Shown here piece after piece: positions 15,802 through 23,034 of a DNA stretch of 64,000 bases (its first letter is position 1; each line of letters starts with the position of its first letter). The DNA is from Pseudarthrobacter sp. MM222 (GTDB taxonomy: Bacteria; Actinomycetota; Actinomycetes; Actinomycetales; Micrococcaceae). The notes beneath the pieces were generated by a model, which ran no database searches, had not been told where the DNA came from, and saw only the letters and a program-made list of their open reading frames with translations. Location: contig NZ_OX352321.1 of the NCBI RefSeq assembly GCF_947090775.1, positions 2,666,001 through 2,730,000 on the forward strand, written 5' to 3'. Both the position numbers and the translations under genes were made by a program.

Positions 15802-16779
15802 CTAGGCGTGGATAGGTTCTTCCACCAGCGCGGTGGCGATGCTGTCCGCGTCCTCTAACGCGGCCAGGTAGCGTTCGGCGTCCAGGGCCGCGGCGCAGCC
15901 AGTGCCGGCGGCGGTGATGGCCTGGCGGTAGCGGTGGTCCACGGCGTCCCCGCAGGCGAACACGCCGGACAGGTTGGTGACCGTGGTCGGCGCGTCGACC
16001 TTGATGTAGCCCTCGGCATCGAGCTCCACCTGCCCGGCCACGAGCTCGGTGCGCGGCACGTGCCCGATGGCCACGAAAATCCCGGTGGCCGCCTGCTGCC
16101 GGGTCTCCCCGTTCCGGGTGTCGGTGAGCGTAACGCCGGTGACCTTCCCGTCGCCGTGGATGGCGGTGATGGCGGAGTTCCAGGCGAAGCTGATCTTGGG
16201 GTTGTCCTTGGCGCGCTGGGCCATGATGCGGGAGGCGCGCAGTTCGCCCTTGCGGACGACGACGGTGACGGACTTCGCGAACCTGGTCAGGAAGGTGGCT
16301 TCCTCCATCGCCGAATCACCGCCGCCGACGACGATGATGTCCTGCTCGCGGAAGAAGAACCCGTCGCAGGTGGCGCACCAGGAGACGCCGTGGCCGCTGA
16401 ACTTTTTCTCTTCGGGCAGGCCGAGTTCCTTGTAAGCCGAGCCGGTGGCCAGGATGACCGCGGGGGCCTGGTGGGTTTCGCCGCCGCCGGTGACCACGGT
16501 CTTCAGGTGACCGGCAAGCCGGACTTCGGTGACGTCGTCGAACACGACCTTCGCGCCGAATTTCTCGGCCTGCTCCTGCAGGCCGTCCATCAGCTCCGGG
16601 CCCTGGATGCCGCCCGGGAAGCCGGGGAAGTTCTCCACCTCGGTGGTGTTCATCAGCGCGCCGCCGGCCGTGACCGAGCCGGCCAGCACCAGCGGTTCCA
16701 GGCCGGCACGGGCGGCGTAGATCGCGGCGGTGTAACCTGCCGGGCCGGACCCGATGATGATCAGCTGTTCGTTGCTCAT
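15802..16779 (-). CDS. trxB: Thioredoxin-disulfide reductase
   Basis: This is a homodimeric FAD enzyme that uses NADPH to reduce thioredoxin. The FAD motif [20 protein letters not shown] is at the N-terminus, the redox-active CATC lies at about residue 135, the NADPH motif [12 protein letters not shown] at about 152 and [16 protein letters not shown] near the C-terminus. The 325-aa length is typical. It directly follows arsC (25 bases) in the minus-strand ars operon, so this copy is probably dedicated to recycling the reductant for arsenate reduction, in addition to any housekeeping copy elsewhere. Confidence 0.92.
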   Translation of the reverse strand: MSNEQLIIIGSGPAGYTAAIYAARAGLEPLVLAGSVTAGGALMNTTEVENFPGFPGGIQGPELMDGLQEQAEKFGAKVVFDDVTEVRLAGHLKTVVTGGGETHQAPAVILATGSAYKELGLPEEKKFSGHGVSWCATCDGFFFREQDIIVVGGGDSAMEEATFLTRFAKSVTVVVRKGELRASRIMAQRAKDNPKISFAWNSAITAIHGDGKVTGVTLTDTRNGETRQQAATGIFVAIGHVPRTELVAGQVELDAEGYIKVDAPTTVTNLSGVFACGDAVDHRYRQAITAAGTGCAAALDAERYLAALEDADSIATALVEEPIHA

Positions 16780-16804
16780 GCCGTGCTCCTCCAGGGGTTC
16801 GGGG

Positions 16805-17227
16805 CTACTTGGCGGCCGGGATCAGGGAGTCGATCAGGCCCTGGATGCGGGTCTTGATCTCATCGCGGATGGGGCGGACGGATTCGACGCCCTTGCCGGC
16901 CGGGTCTTCCAGGACCCAGTCTTCGTAGCGCTTGCCCGGGAAGTACGGGCATTCGTCACCGCAGCCCATGGTGATCACCACGTCGGATTCCTTGACGGCT
17001 TCGGTGGTGAGGACCTTGGGGACCTCGGCGGACATGTCGATGCCGACCTCGGCCATGGCCTCAACGGCGGCCGGGTTGATCTTCTCAGCCGGCTGGGACC
17101 CTGCGGAGCGGACCTCGATCTGGCCCTTGCCGAGGGTGGTGAGGAACGCTGCCGCCATCTGGGACCGGCCGGCGTTGTGGACGCAGACGAACAGGACGGA
17201 GGGCTTCTTGGCGGTTTCGGTGGTCAC
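16805..17227 (-). CDS. arsC: LMW-PTP-type arsenate reductase
   Basis: This is a 140-residue cytoplasmic arsenate reductase with the catalytic loop [10 protein letters not shown] (CX5R) at about residue 15 and a second conserved segment [19 protein letters not shown] around residues 88-106 that includes the redox cysteines. It is the first gene of the eight-gene minus-strand operon; AGGAGA precedes its GTG start. With trxB next it forms a thioredoxin-coupled reduction unit. It lacks the N-terminal helical domain of the second ArsC, so the two probably use different thiols (thioredoxin here, mycothiol there). Confidence 0.9.
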   Translation of the reverse strand: MTTETAKKPSVLFVCVHNAGRSQMAAAFLTTLGKGQIEVRSAGSQPAEKINPAAVEAMAEVGIDMSAEVPKVLTTEAVKESDVVITMGCGDECPYFPGKRYEDWVLEDPAGKGVESVRPIRDEIKTRIQGLIDSLIPAAK

Positions 17228-17314
17228 GGGTTTTCTCCTGGAATCAGTTAGGTGATGGGTGAAACGGTCTTGGTGCGGTTGTCACGTCCGGCTCGTCCTG
17301 CATCGCCACTGAAT

Positions 17315-17367
17315 ATTGATGTTGATCGATGTATGGAGTATCGGACGATAGATTGATGGTTGTCAAT
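17315..17367 (-). promoter_or_regulatory. Promoter and two ArsR boxes of the arsC-trxB operon
   Basis: On the minus strand a perfect -35 TTGACA (17366-17361) and GATACT (17342-17337) are 18 bp apart. On the plus strand ATTGATG-N3-GTCAAT (17352-17367) overlaps the -35 and ATTGATG-N3-ATCGAT (17315-17330) lies just after the -10. The second box is the same as the one in the arsR promoter at 18932. The mRNA leader would be about 100 nt. Confidence 0.75.
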
Positions 17368-17424
17368 ATTTACGCGAGGTCCGTTTTATCGCGGCCCGGA
17401 GGAGCGCTGGACGTTTGTTTGGCG

Positions 17425-18099
17425 TTAGGCAGCGTGCATCCTGGGCGCGAGGCCATTGATGCGGTGGGAGATGTCGGTGAAGGCGTTCTCGAAGGCTTCC
17501 TCGGTGTTGATCCCCAGCGGATCCGGCACGGACCAGTGGACGCCGGCCAGGCCGGTAAGTTCCTCGTGGGCGTTGTCACACACGGTCACGACGAAGTCCC
17601 CGTCCCCGGCGACCTCATCCAGCCTCCGCGGTGAGCTGTTTGCGAGCTGCAGTCCATGCCGCCGGGCAACATCGACGGCCCCCGGCGCGATGCGCTCGGC
17701 CGGGTGCGTTCCCGCAGAGGCTGAGGGGATGTCGCTGACCTGTTGCCAGAGCGCGGCGGCCAGCTGGGAGCGGGCGCTGTTGCGGGTGCAAACAAACAGG
17801 ACACGCCCGGCGCCGTGCTCCACCCCGGGCGCGAGGCCATCGAGGGCGCCGGCGGCGAGGCGGATGTAGCTGCGGCGCCTGTCGGCTTCGGAGCGGTGGC
17901 GGGTGGCCAGGCCCGCACCCTCCAGGGTGCGCAGATGGTGGGACAGCAGGTTCGAGGGCATGCCCAACTCGGCTTGCAGTTCCGTCGGAGAGAAGTCCCC
18001 CAGCGTCAGCAGATCGACGATCCGCAGCCGCGCAGGATCGGCAAGGGCCGCGTGCTTGGCAACCCGCGCCCGGAAAGCATCCACTGAATCAGTTTTCAT
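17425..18099 (-). CDS. ArsR-family repressor fused to an LMW-PTP arsenate reductase domain
   Basis: This 224-residue fusion has an N-terminal ArsR winged helix (about residues 8-90; FSPTELQAELGMPSNLLSHH) and a C-terminal LMW-PTP domain starting GRVLFVCTRNSARSQ (CX5R). The HTH part lacks the CxC metal box of the neighbouring ArsR, so any arsenite sensing would have to use other residues or the catalytic Cys. It is divergent from the aquaporin gene, sharing 46 bases of promoter DNA. The start ATG at 18099 lies 7 nt after the predicted -10, so it is probably leaderless. ArsR-ArsC fusions are known in actinobacteria. Confidence 0.85.
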   Translation of the reverse strand: MKTDSVDAFRARVAKHAALADPARLRIVDLLTLGDFSPTELQAELGMPSNLLSHHLRTLEGAGLATRHRSEADRRRSYIRLAAGALDGLAPGVEHGAGRVLFVCTRNSARSQLAAALWQQVSDIPSASAGTHPAERIAPGAVDVARRHGLQLANSSPRRLDEVAGDGDFVVTVCDNAHEELTGLAGVHWSVPDPLGINTEEAFENAFTDISHRINGLAPRMHAA

Positions 18100-18106
18100 T
18101 GACTCA

Positions 18107-18138
18107 ATTTTGACTGAGTTAATTTCTTGGGTCAAGCT
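18107..18138. promoter_or_regulatory. Mirrored divergent leaderless promoters and operator
   Basis: Plus strand: TTGACT (18110-18115), 17 bp, CAAGCT (18133-18138), 7 nt, ATG 18146. Minus strand: TTGACC (18135-18130), 17 bp, CAAAAT (18112-18107), 7 nt, ATG 18099. Each -35 overlaps the other promoter's -10. The repeat ACTCA-N8-TGAGT spans the shared core and is a likely operator for the ArsR domain of the fusion protein. Confidence 0.65.
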
Positions 18139-18145
18139 TGGTGCC

Positions 18146-18886
18146 ATGACTTCCAACCAACCGCTGCTGTGGCGCCGTGCCGTCGCCGAACTTCTTGGCA
18201 CGAGCCTGCTCGTGATGATCGTCGTGGGTTCGGGGATCGCCGCGCAGCAGCTCTCCCCGAACGACGTCGGCCTGCAGCTGCTGCAGAACAGCACCGCCAC
18301 CGTGCTGGGCCTGACCGTGCTGATCCTCATCTTCGGCCCGGTTAGCGGGGCGCACTTCAACCCGGTAGTGTCGCTCGTCGACTGGGTCCTGGGCCGGCGC
18401 AGCGGCACGGGGCTGGCCCTTCCGGAGCTGGGCGCCTATGTGGTCGCGCAAACCGTGGGCGCCACCAGCGGCAGTGTCGTGGCCAACGCCATGTTCGAGG
18501 TGGGGACCTCCATCTCCGGCAAGGACCGTGCCAGCGGCGGGCATCTGCTCGGTGAGGTTGTGGCGACCGCCGGGCTCATCCTGCTGATCTTCACCCTGGC
18601 CGCCACCAAACGGGGCGTCCTCGCCGCACCGGCGGTGGGCGCCTACATCGGGGCCGCGTACTGGTTCACGTCCTCGACGTCCTTCGCCAACCCCGCCGTG
18701 ACAGTCGGCCGCATCTTCAGCGACACCTTTGCCGGCATCGCACCGGGCTCCGTGCCCGGCTTCATCATCGCCCAGCTCATCGGGGCGGCAGCGGGCCTGG
18801 GCCTCCTCATCCTCCTGTTTCCCTGGGCAGGCCGCGCCGCTGACGACGTCGTGCTCCCCCACGAAGCCGGAAAGGCCGGCTCCTAG
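18146..18886 (+). CDS. Aquaporin / MIP channel of the arsenic island
   Basis: This is a 246-residue, six-helix membrane channel of the MIP family. The first selectivity loop reads SGAHFNPVVS, so the canonical NPA is NPV; the second is intact (SFANPAVTVGR). The Arg of the ar/R filter is present after the second motif. Aquaglyceroporins in ars operons (AqpS type) carry arsenite or methylarsenicals, so a role in downhill arsenite exit after reduction is likely. It shares a divergent promoter with the ArsR::ArsC fusion and no Shine-Dalgarno is visible, consistent with a leaderless message. Confidence 0.88.
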   Translation: MTSNQPLLWRRAVAELLGTSLLVMIVVGSGIAAQQLSPNDVGLQLLQNSTATVLGLTVLILIFGPVSGAHFNPVVSLVDWVLGRRSGTGLALPELGAYVVAQTVGATSGSVVANAMFEVGTSISGKDRASGGHLLGEVVATAGLILLIFTLAATKRGVLAAPAVGAYIGAAYWFTSSTSFANPAVTVGRIFSDTFAGIAPGSVPGFIIAQLIGAAAGLGLLILLFPWAGRAADDVVLPHEAGKAGS

Positions 18887-18931
18887 ACTGCAACCGCACC
18901 GGCTCGAGCCGGCGCAGTTGCAGGACGGTAC

Positions 18932-18960
18932 ATTGATGAATATCGATATTGGCGCATAAT
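18932..18960 (+). promoter_or_regulatory. arsR promoter with ArsR box
   Basis: TTGATG (18933-18938) and CATAAT (18955-18960) are 16 bp apart. The box ATTGATG-N3-ATCGAT (18932-18947) covers the -35 and spacer, and AATATCGATATT (18939-18950) is a perfect palindrome. The ATG follows the -10 by 6 nt. Confidence 0.7.
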
Positions 18961-18966
18961 GGGTAC

Positions 18967-19317
18967 ATGAAGTTGCTGCCCGTTCTTGAGCCCGTCACGG
19001 ATGAAGTCTGCTGCCCGCCAGCGGGCGCGCCCACCCTCGGTCCCGAGGAAGCGAAGCAACAGGCCCTGGTCTTCAAGGCACTGGCCGACCCGAACCGGCT
19101 CAGGCTGCTCTCCATCATCAAGGCCGCCTCCTCCGGGGCCACCTGCGTGTGCGACCTGACCGACCCGCTGGACCTGAGCCAGCCCACGGTGTCCCACCAC
19201 CTGAAAGTCCTGGTCGAAGCCGGTCTGCTGCACCGCGAAAAGCGTGGCACCTGGGCCTACTTCTCCCTGGCCCCCGGCGCACTGGACGGCGTCGTCGGCA
19301 TCCTCACCAACCTATGA
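18967..19317 (+). CDS. arsR: ArsR-family arsenite-responsive repressor (CgArsR type)
   Basis: This is a 116-residue winged-helix repressor. Cys15-Cys16 near the N-terminus (EVCCPP) and Cys60/Cys62 (CVCDL) in the DNA-recognition region are present. In Corynebacterium glutamicum ArsR1 the arsenite site is built from Cys15, Cys16 and a Cys at 55 of the other subunit, and this protein reproduces that spacing closely. The recognition helix is LSQPTVSHHLKVL. It is translated from an ATG 6 nt after its -10 box and overlaps arsN by four bases. The shared box suggests it controls both its own operon and the arsC operon. Confidence 0.9.
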   Translation: MKLLPVLEPVTDEVCCPPAGAPTLGPEEAKQQALVFKALADPNRLRLLSIIKAASSGATCVCDLTDPLDLSQPTVSHHLKVLVEAGLLHREKRGTWAYFSLAPGALDGVVGILTNL

Positions 19318-19826
19318 CTTCCGCGGTCACGCTCCGGAGCATGGCCCGCTCGGACTGGCCAGCGGTCCGGCGGATCTACCAGGAGGGCATCGACACCGGT
19401 CACGCGACCTTTGAGGCGGAAGCGCCAAGCTGGGAACCGTTCAACGACTCGGGACTGCCTGGCCACCGGCTCGTGGCCGAGGACGGGGAAGGCAGGATCC
19501 GGGGCTGGGCCGCCGTCTCTCCCGTCTCCGCCCGCCCTGTCTACTCCGGAGTGGTGGAACACTCCGTCTATGTCGCGGCCGAAGCGCGAGGACTCGGCGT
19601 GGGAGCAGCGCTGCTGCGGGCCCTGGCCAAGTCCACAGAGAGTGACGGGATCTGGACCATCCAGGCCAGCGTCTTTCCCGAGAACGAAGCCAGCCTCAGG
19701 CTCCACCTTGCCAACGGCTACGTCATCGTGGGACGCCGGCAGCGCATCGCCCGGATGCCCCATGGTCCCCTGAGTGGTCAGTGGCGCGACACCGTCCTGA
19801 TCGAACGCCGATCCCCCGTCATCTGA
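19314..19826 (+). CDS. arsN: GNAT N-acetyltransferase, ArsN/phosphinothricin-acetyltransferase type
   Basis: This 170-residue acetyl-CoA-dependent N-acetyltransferase has the family's first motif RSMARSDWPAVRRIYQEGI, the acetyl-CoA pyrophosphate loop AEARGLGVGAALLRALA and the C-terminal FPENEASLRLHLANGY. Close relatives include phosphinothricin acetyltransferase (Bar/Pat) and ArsN1, which acetylates the arsenic-containing glutamine analogue arsinothricin. The coupled start (ATGA) with arsR and the island context favour ArsN, but substrate choice cannot be proven from sequence. Confidence 0.8.
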   Translation: MTSAVTLRSMARSDWPAVRRIYQEGIDTGHATFEAEAPSWEPFNDSGLPGHRLVAEDGEGRIRGWAAVSPVSARPVYSGVVEHSVYVAAEARGLGVGAALLRALAKSTESDGIWTIQASVFPENEASLRLHLANGYVIVGRRQRIARMPHGPLSGQWRDTVLIERRSPVI

Positions 19827-19878
19827 ATAGCCCCGGGGAAACCAGCAGAATCCAGGCGTCAGGAGCGGAAGGCACGAC

Positions 19879-20403
19879 ATGGAACCAACCAAGGCGGAAA
19901 TCCTGGCCGGCTACAGCCGCGCCAGCCATGACCTCGATGCCTGGCTGACGAACGCCGGGGACGCCGATCTTCGCAGGCGCAGCAACGGAACCCGGTGGAC
20001 CAACGAGGAACTGCTCTTCCACATGGTTTTCGGCTACATGGTCGTCCGCGCCCTGCTTCCGCTGGTCCATGTCATCAGCCGGCTCCCCGAACCAGCCGGC
20101 AAAGCCTTTGCCGCCGTCCTGAATGCCGGGACACGGCCCTTCGATGTCGTGAACTACTGGGGCTCCCGCGGCGCTGCCCTCGTCTACAACAAGCAGCGAA
20201 TGCGCCGGAAACTCGACCACACCATAAGTGCAATTTCCCGCAGACTCGAACGCGAGAGTTCCAGGTCCCTGGCAAGATCAATGCCATTCCCGGATCGGTG
20301 GGATCCGTTCTTCGCCCCGACAATGACACTCACCGACGTCTACGCCTACCCGACACTCCACTTCGACTTCCACGCCCTGCAACTGTCCCTCAGCCCCCGA
20401 TAA
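19879..20403 (+). CDS. DinB-like (mycothiol/bacillithiol transferase fold) protein
   Basis: This 174-residue protein has a four-helix DinB/MDMPI-like pattern: WTNEELLFHMVFGYM gives the first His region and DVYAYPTLHFDFHALQL supplies two further His residues near the C-terminus, suggesting a three-His metal site. Members of this fold act as thiol-S-transferases. In an actinobacterial arsenic island a mycothiol-linked role is plausible, but it could equally be an unrelated stress protein. It starts 52 bases after arsN and is probably in the same operon. Confidence 0.65.
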   Translation: MEPTKAEILAGYSRASHDLDAWLTNAGDADLRRRSNGTRWTNEELLFHMVFGYMVVRALLPLVHVISRLPEPAGKAFAAVLNAGTRPFDVVNYWGSRGAALVYNKQRMRRKLDHTISAISRRLERESSRSLARSMPFPDRWDPFFAPTMTLTDVYAYPTLHFDFHALQLSLSPR

Positions 20404-20463
20404 GCCATCAAGAGCCACACCCTGGCAAGCCACCGGAACCTCCGGTTACATGACGAGGAGCAC

Positions 20464-20775
20464 ATGAAGATCGAACTGCTGCACATCAATGACTGCCCCA
20501 ACACTGCAAGAGCACTCGCCCAGATAGAAACTGCCCTGACCGCCCTGGGGCGCCAGGACCTCACCATCCGCCTGCGGCCCATCAAATCTCCCGCAGACAC
20601 GGCAGGAACGGCCTTTTCCGGATCGCCCACAATCACCGTGGATGGCACCGACATCTTCCCCGGCGCAGCCCCAACCACTGAACTGGCATGCCGGATCTAC
20701 CCCACACCAAGCGGCATGGACGGCGTTCCGACCGTCGATCAGATACTGGAAGCGCTGAGAAACCGTGGACTCTGA
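20464..20775 (+). CDS. Thioredoxin-like small protein
   Basis: This 103-residue protein with a thioredoxin-like beta-alpha-beta start (MKIELLHINDCPN) has a single Cys at the position of the active-site CxxC, so it is a one-cysteine variant. The cis-Pro-like loop GSPTITVDGTDIF follows near residue 60. GAGGAG precedes the ATG. Related proteins recur in actinobacterial mercury and arsenic islands. Its stop overlaps a short zinc-ribbon frame. A thiol-transfer or metalloid-handling role is inferred. Confidence 0.7.
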   Translation: MKIELLHINDCPNTARALAQIETALTALGRQDLTIRLRPIKSPADTAGTAFSGSPTITVDGTDIFPGAAPTTELACRIYPTPSGMDGVPTVDQILEALRNRGL

Positions 20776-20920
20776 CAGCGCGAACCGGTGCTCCTGCTGT
20801 GGACGGCAAATGAAGCGCCACAAACTCCACGCGCTCGGCAATGAACCCGCCTACATTTGCCGGCGATGCGCCCTGTGGATCGCCTTGCGCCCCGGACATG
20901 ACACCAGGCCAGGCGCCTGA
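20765..20920 (+). CDS. 51-residue zinc-ribbon-like protein
   Basis: A GTG start overlapping the end of the thioredoxin-like gene opens a 51-codon frame with two Cys clusters, CSCC near residue 10 and CRRC near residue 33, about 20 residues apart. This is the usual spacing of a zinc ribbon. The rest is basic (MKRHKLHALG, RPGHDTRPGA). Overlap with the previous gene and the paired cysteines support it as real. The function is unknown; metal binding is likely. Confidence 0.6.
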   Translation: MDSDSANRCSCCGRQMKRHKLHALGNEPAYICRRCALWIALRPGHDTRPGA

Positions 20921-20957
20921 ATCCCTATTTCCCAGCCTGGAGGGAACTTTCAACTCG

Positions 20958-21002
20958 GTGTCTCGTAACCCTTCCGTCTCAAAACACTAGGGTTTCGAGA
21001 CA
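20958..21002. other. Resolvase-type inverted repeat (res-like site, right)
   Basis: TGTCTCGTAACCCT (20959-20972) and AGGGTTTCGAGACA (20989-21002) match as an inverted repeat in 13 of 14 positions around a 16-bp core. GTGTCTCGTAAC (20958-20969) is an exact copy of 9168-9179 next to the resolvase remnant. No recombinase gene is present here. Confidence 0.6.
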
Positions 21003-21183
21003 ATTTCTGGCTGGTCCCAACGGAGCGCGACAAACCACTCCTCGCCAAGCTAGGTATGGCACCGCCCGTGAACCGATCCCTCTCTGCACCAATGCCCAAC
21101 GCACGGTCTGATCCCTATTACTCGCCTGTACCTCTGAACGTGCTCCTACACGCCTGCAATTTCCGGACCGCGCGGCCGAGATC

Positions 21184-21212
21184 TTGACGTCAGACTTGCA
21201 TTTTGCAAGTAT
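21184..21212 (+). promoter_or_regulatory. Promoter and palindromic operator of the VOC-HxlR pair
   Basis: TTGACG (21184-21189) and AAGTAT (21207-21212) are 17 bp apart. ACTTGCA-TTT-TGCAAGT (21194-21210) is a perfect inverted repeat filling the spacer. The second ATG (21220) lies 7 nt after the -10, predicting a leaderless mRNA. The 180 bases before this hold nothing else recognisable. Confidence 0.6.
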
Positions 21213-21219
21213 GAGCCGC

Positions 21220-21624
21220 ATGAGCCTTTTCATCACCTGCCCGGTCGAGAGCGTCGAGCGCGCGACCGCCTTCTACACCGCCCTGGGCTGGACCCTCAAC
21301 CCAGAAATGTCCGATCACAAGGTGTCATGTTTCGCGATCGCGCCCGAGCAGTACGTCATGCTCGGCAGCCGCGAGATGTATGCGAGCGTCGGCGGGGCCG
21401 AGGAGCTGGTCGGCGGACCAGAGACGCCCTCGAAGGTCACGGTCTCGTTCGACCTCGGCAGCCGTCAGGCGGTCGATGAGCTCGTCGAGCGCGCCGGTGC
21501 CGCCGGCGGGCGGATCGGTGATATCGACGACTACCCCTTCATGTACCAGCGCCAGTTCGACGACCCTGACGGCTACCACTACTCGCCGTTTTGGATGAAA
21601 CCGGACGCCGATCCGACCGAGTGA
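21220..21624 (+). CDS. VOC/glyoxalase-superfamily protein
   Basis: This 134-residue single VOC module starts MSLFITCPVESVERATAFYT and ends with FDDPDGYHYSPFWM, the strand carrying the family's metal-ligand or equivalent position. It resembles the small extradiol/glyoxalase-like proteins often paired with a helix-turn-helix regulator. An ATG at 21211 is possible, but the promoter geometry favours 21220. The stop overlaps the GTG of the HxlR gene (GTGA), so they are co-translated. The substrate is unknown. Confidence 0.8.
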   Translation: MSLFITCPVESVERATAFYTALGWTLNPEMSDHKVSCFAIAPEQYVMLGSREMYASVGGAEELVGGPETPSKVTVSFDLGSRQAVDELVERAGAAGGRIGDIDDYPFMYQRQFDDPDGYHYSPFWMKPDADPTE

Positions 21625-21902
21625 GCGACCTCGCCGCGGCCCTCGATATGGTTGGAGCACGGTGGGCCCTGCTCATCGTGGAGCGGCTGCTCGATGGGCC
21701 GCAGCGCTACGGCGATCTGCAGCGCGACCTCGGAGTGCCGACGAACATTCTCGCGACCCGCCTGCGCGAGCTCGAAGCGGCCGGGGTACTGTCCCGTCTG
21801 CCCCTCCGGCACAACACCCGGGCTTATGCGCTGACCGATCGCGGGCTTGCCTTGCGTGAGGCGATCATCGCGCTAGGACGCTGGGGCAGCGATGTGACCT
21901 AG
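21621..21902 (+). CDS. HxlR-type winged-helix regulator
   Basis: This 93-residue regulator has the HxlR pattern: GARWALLIVERLLDGPQRYGDL, then VPTNILATRLRELEAAGVL and the wing YALTDRGLAL. It is slightly shorter than the usual 100-120 residues and its 3' end abuts, and on the opposite strand overlaps, the IS110 remnant, so its C-terminus may have been trimmed by the insertion. It probably binds the palindrome at 21194 and regulates the VOC gene. Confidence 0.78.
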   Translation: MSDLAAALDMVGARWALLIVERLLDGPQRYGDLQRDLGVPTNILATRLRELEAAGVLSRLPLRHNTRAYALTDRGLALREAIIALGRWGSDVT

Positions 21903-23034
21903 GCGTGGCGCGGAATCACGATATGCTCCGACGAGTTGGCTGGGCTCTGCCCCTGCAACACGTGGGCGGGCTGGATCCATAGAGGCGTAAAGGGTGTTGA
22001 GCTGACGGTAGAGGGTTCGGGCTAGGTAGCGCTTGAGGGATCGTCGGATTTCGCGGTAGCCGCGGCCTTCTTGGGTACGCTTAGCGACGTACTCCCGCGT
22101 TCCGGGATGGTGAACCATCCGGGTCATGGTGATGTTGTGCAAGGCACGATTGAGGCGCCTATCACCGCCCCTGTTGAGCCTGTGACGGACAGTGTTACCG
22201 CTTGAGGCCGGTAAGGGATTTACCCCTGCCAGTGACGCGAAAGCAGTTTCGCTGCTAACCCTTCCTGGATGCGACCAAGCCGTCAGGACGGCAGCGACTG
22301 AAACGGCGCCAGCGCCCACCATTTCCAGCAGCGGGGCGGCGGGAGTTTGCTGAATTAGCTCAGTCATGCGCTTCTGATTAGCCGCCAGCTGAGTGGTCAC
22401 TTCGAGAGCGCGGCGCGCCAACCGAACCTCTTCCTCCCGCGCAATCGCTAGGTCCATCTGCTCCTGCCGTTCCCGCCATCTAGTGATCGCAGCGATCTGC
22501 GCGGGAACCAGAGGCTTACGGGCGTCGACTCCAAGGTCATGTGCCCGGAGGAGGGCGATGAGTGCATTTACGTTCATTGTTCGTTCCCGAGTCAGCTGAT
22601 CCCGTGCCGCACTCAGACCCTGAGCCCGGCACGGGTTCCTTCATCCCGTCGCGGAACCCGGAGTTGGGACTCCTCCAAGCCAAGGACAGCGGCTCCGATG
22701 GCCGTGGCGTCCAATGGGTCCGATTTGCCCAGCCCCCGCCGGCCTCGGGCGTTCATACGTGGAGCTTCGGCCACATCGTAACCGCGTCCGTTACTGCCCT
22801 GGCCAGACGGGCCCCATACGAGCCGATACCCTCAACAGCCCACAGACACCCGATATCGCCGTCCGTCCGTCGGCCTACCCAGGCAAGTGCACGTGAAATC
22901 CCGGCCGAGGTGGTCGGGAACTGCTCGCACGCGACCTGTCGCTTAGTGCTGGCTTCGATGATGGCGTAAGTGCGAGTGCGGGCGTGACAGTCCACGCCGA
23001 TGACGAACGGGCGGGTTTGCGCAACGATAGTCAA
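21873..23034 (-). pseudogene. IS110-family transposase with two frameshifts
   Basis: The DEDD-type N-terminus (FVIGVDCHARTRTYAIIEA) and the C-terminal transposase_20 part (LLEMVGAGAVSVAAVLTAW, then FASLAGVNPLPASSGNT) are in one gene broken twice. Near 22778-22783 one G is missing, shifting out of frame before DVAEAPRMNARG. Near 22615-22618 another base is missing before SAARDQLTRERT. The TTG at 23034 is chosen because AGGAGG lies eight bases upstream. The reading frame runs past the usual C-terminus into the 3' end of the HxlR gene. IS110 elements lack long terminal repeats, so I cannot place the exact ends. Confidence 0.85.

Larger units (their letters stand above)
9154..21002. mobile_element. 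Candidate resolvase-bounded arsenic-resistance island
   Basis: The block from the left res-like repeats to the right res-like repeat contains the whole arsenic gene set plus the MerR-exporter pair. A resolvase remnant lies at the left edge and similar TGTCTCG/CGAGACA repeats at both edges. Core housekeeping genes begin only after further mobile debris on the right. No transposase was found inside, so the boundaries and mechanism are inferred. Confidence 0.45.
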
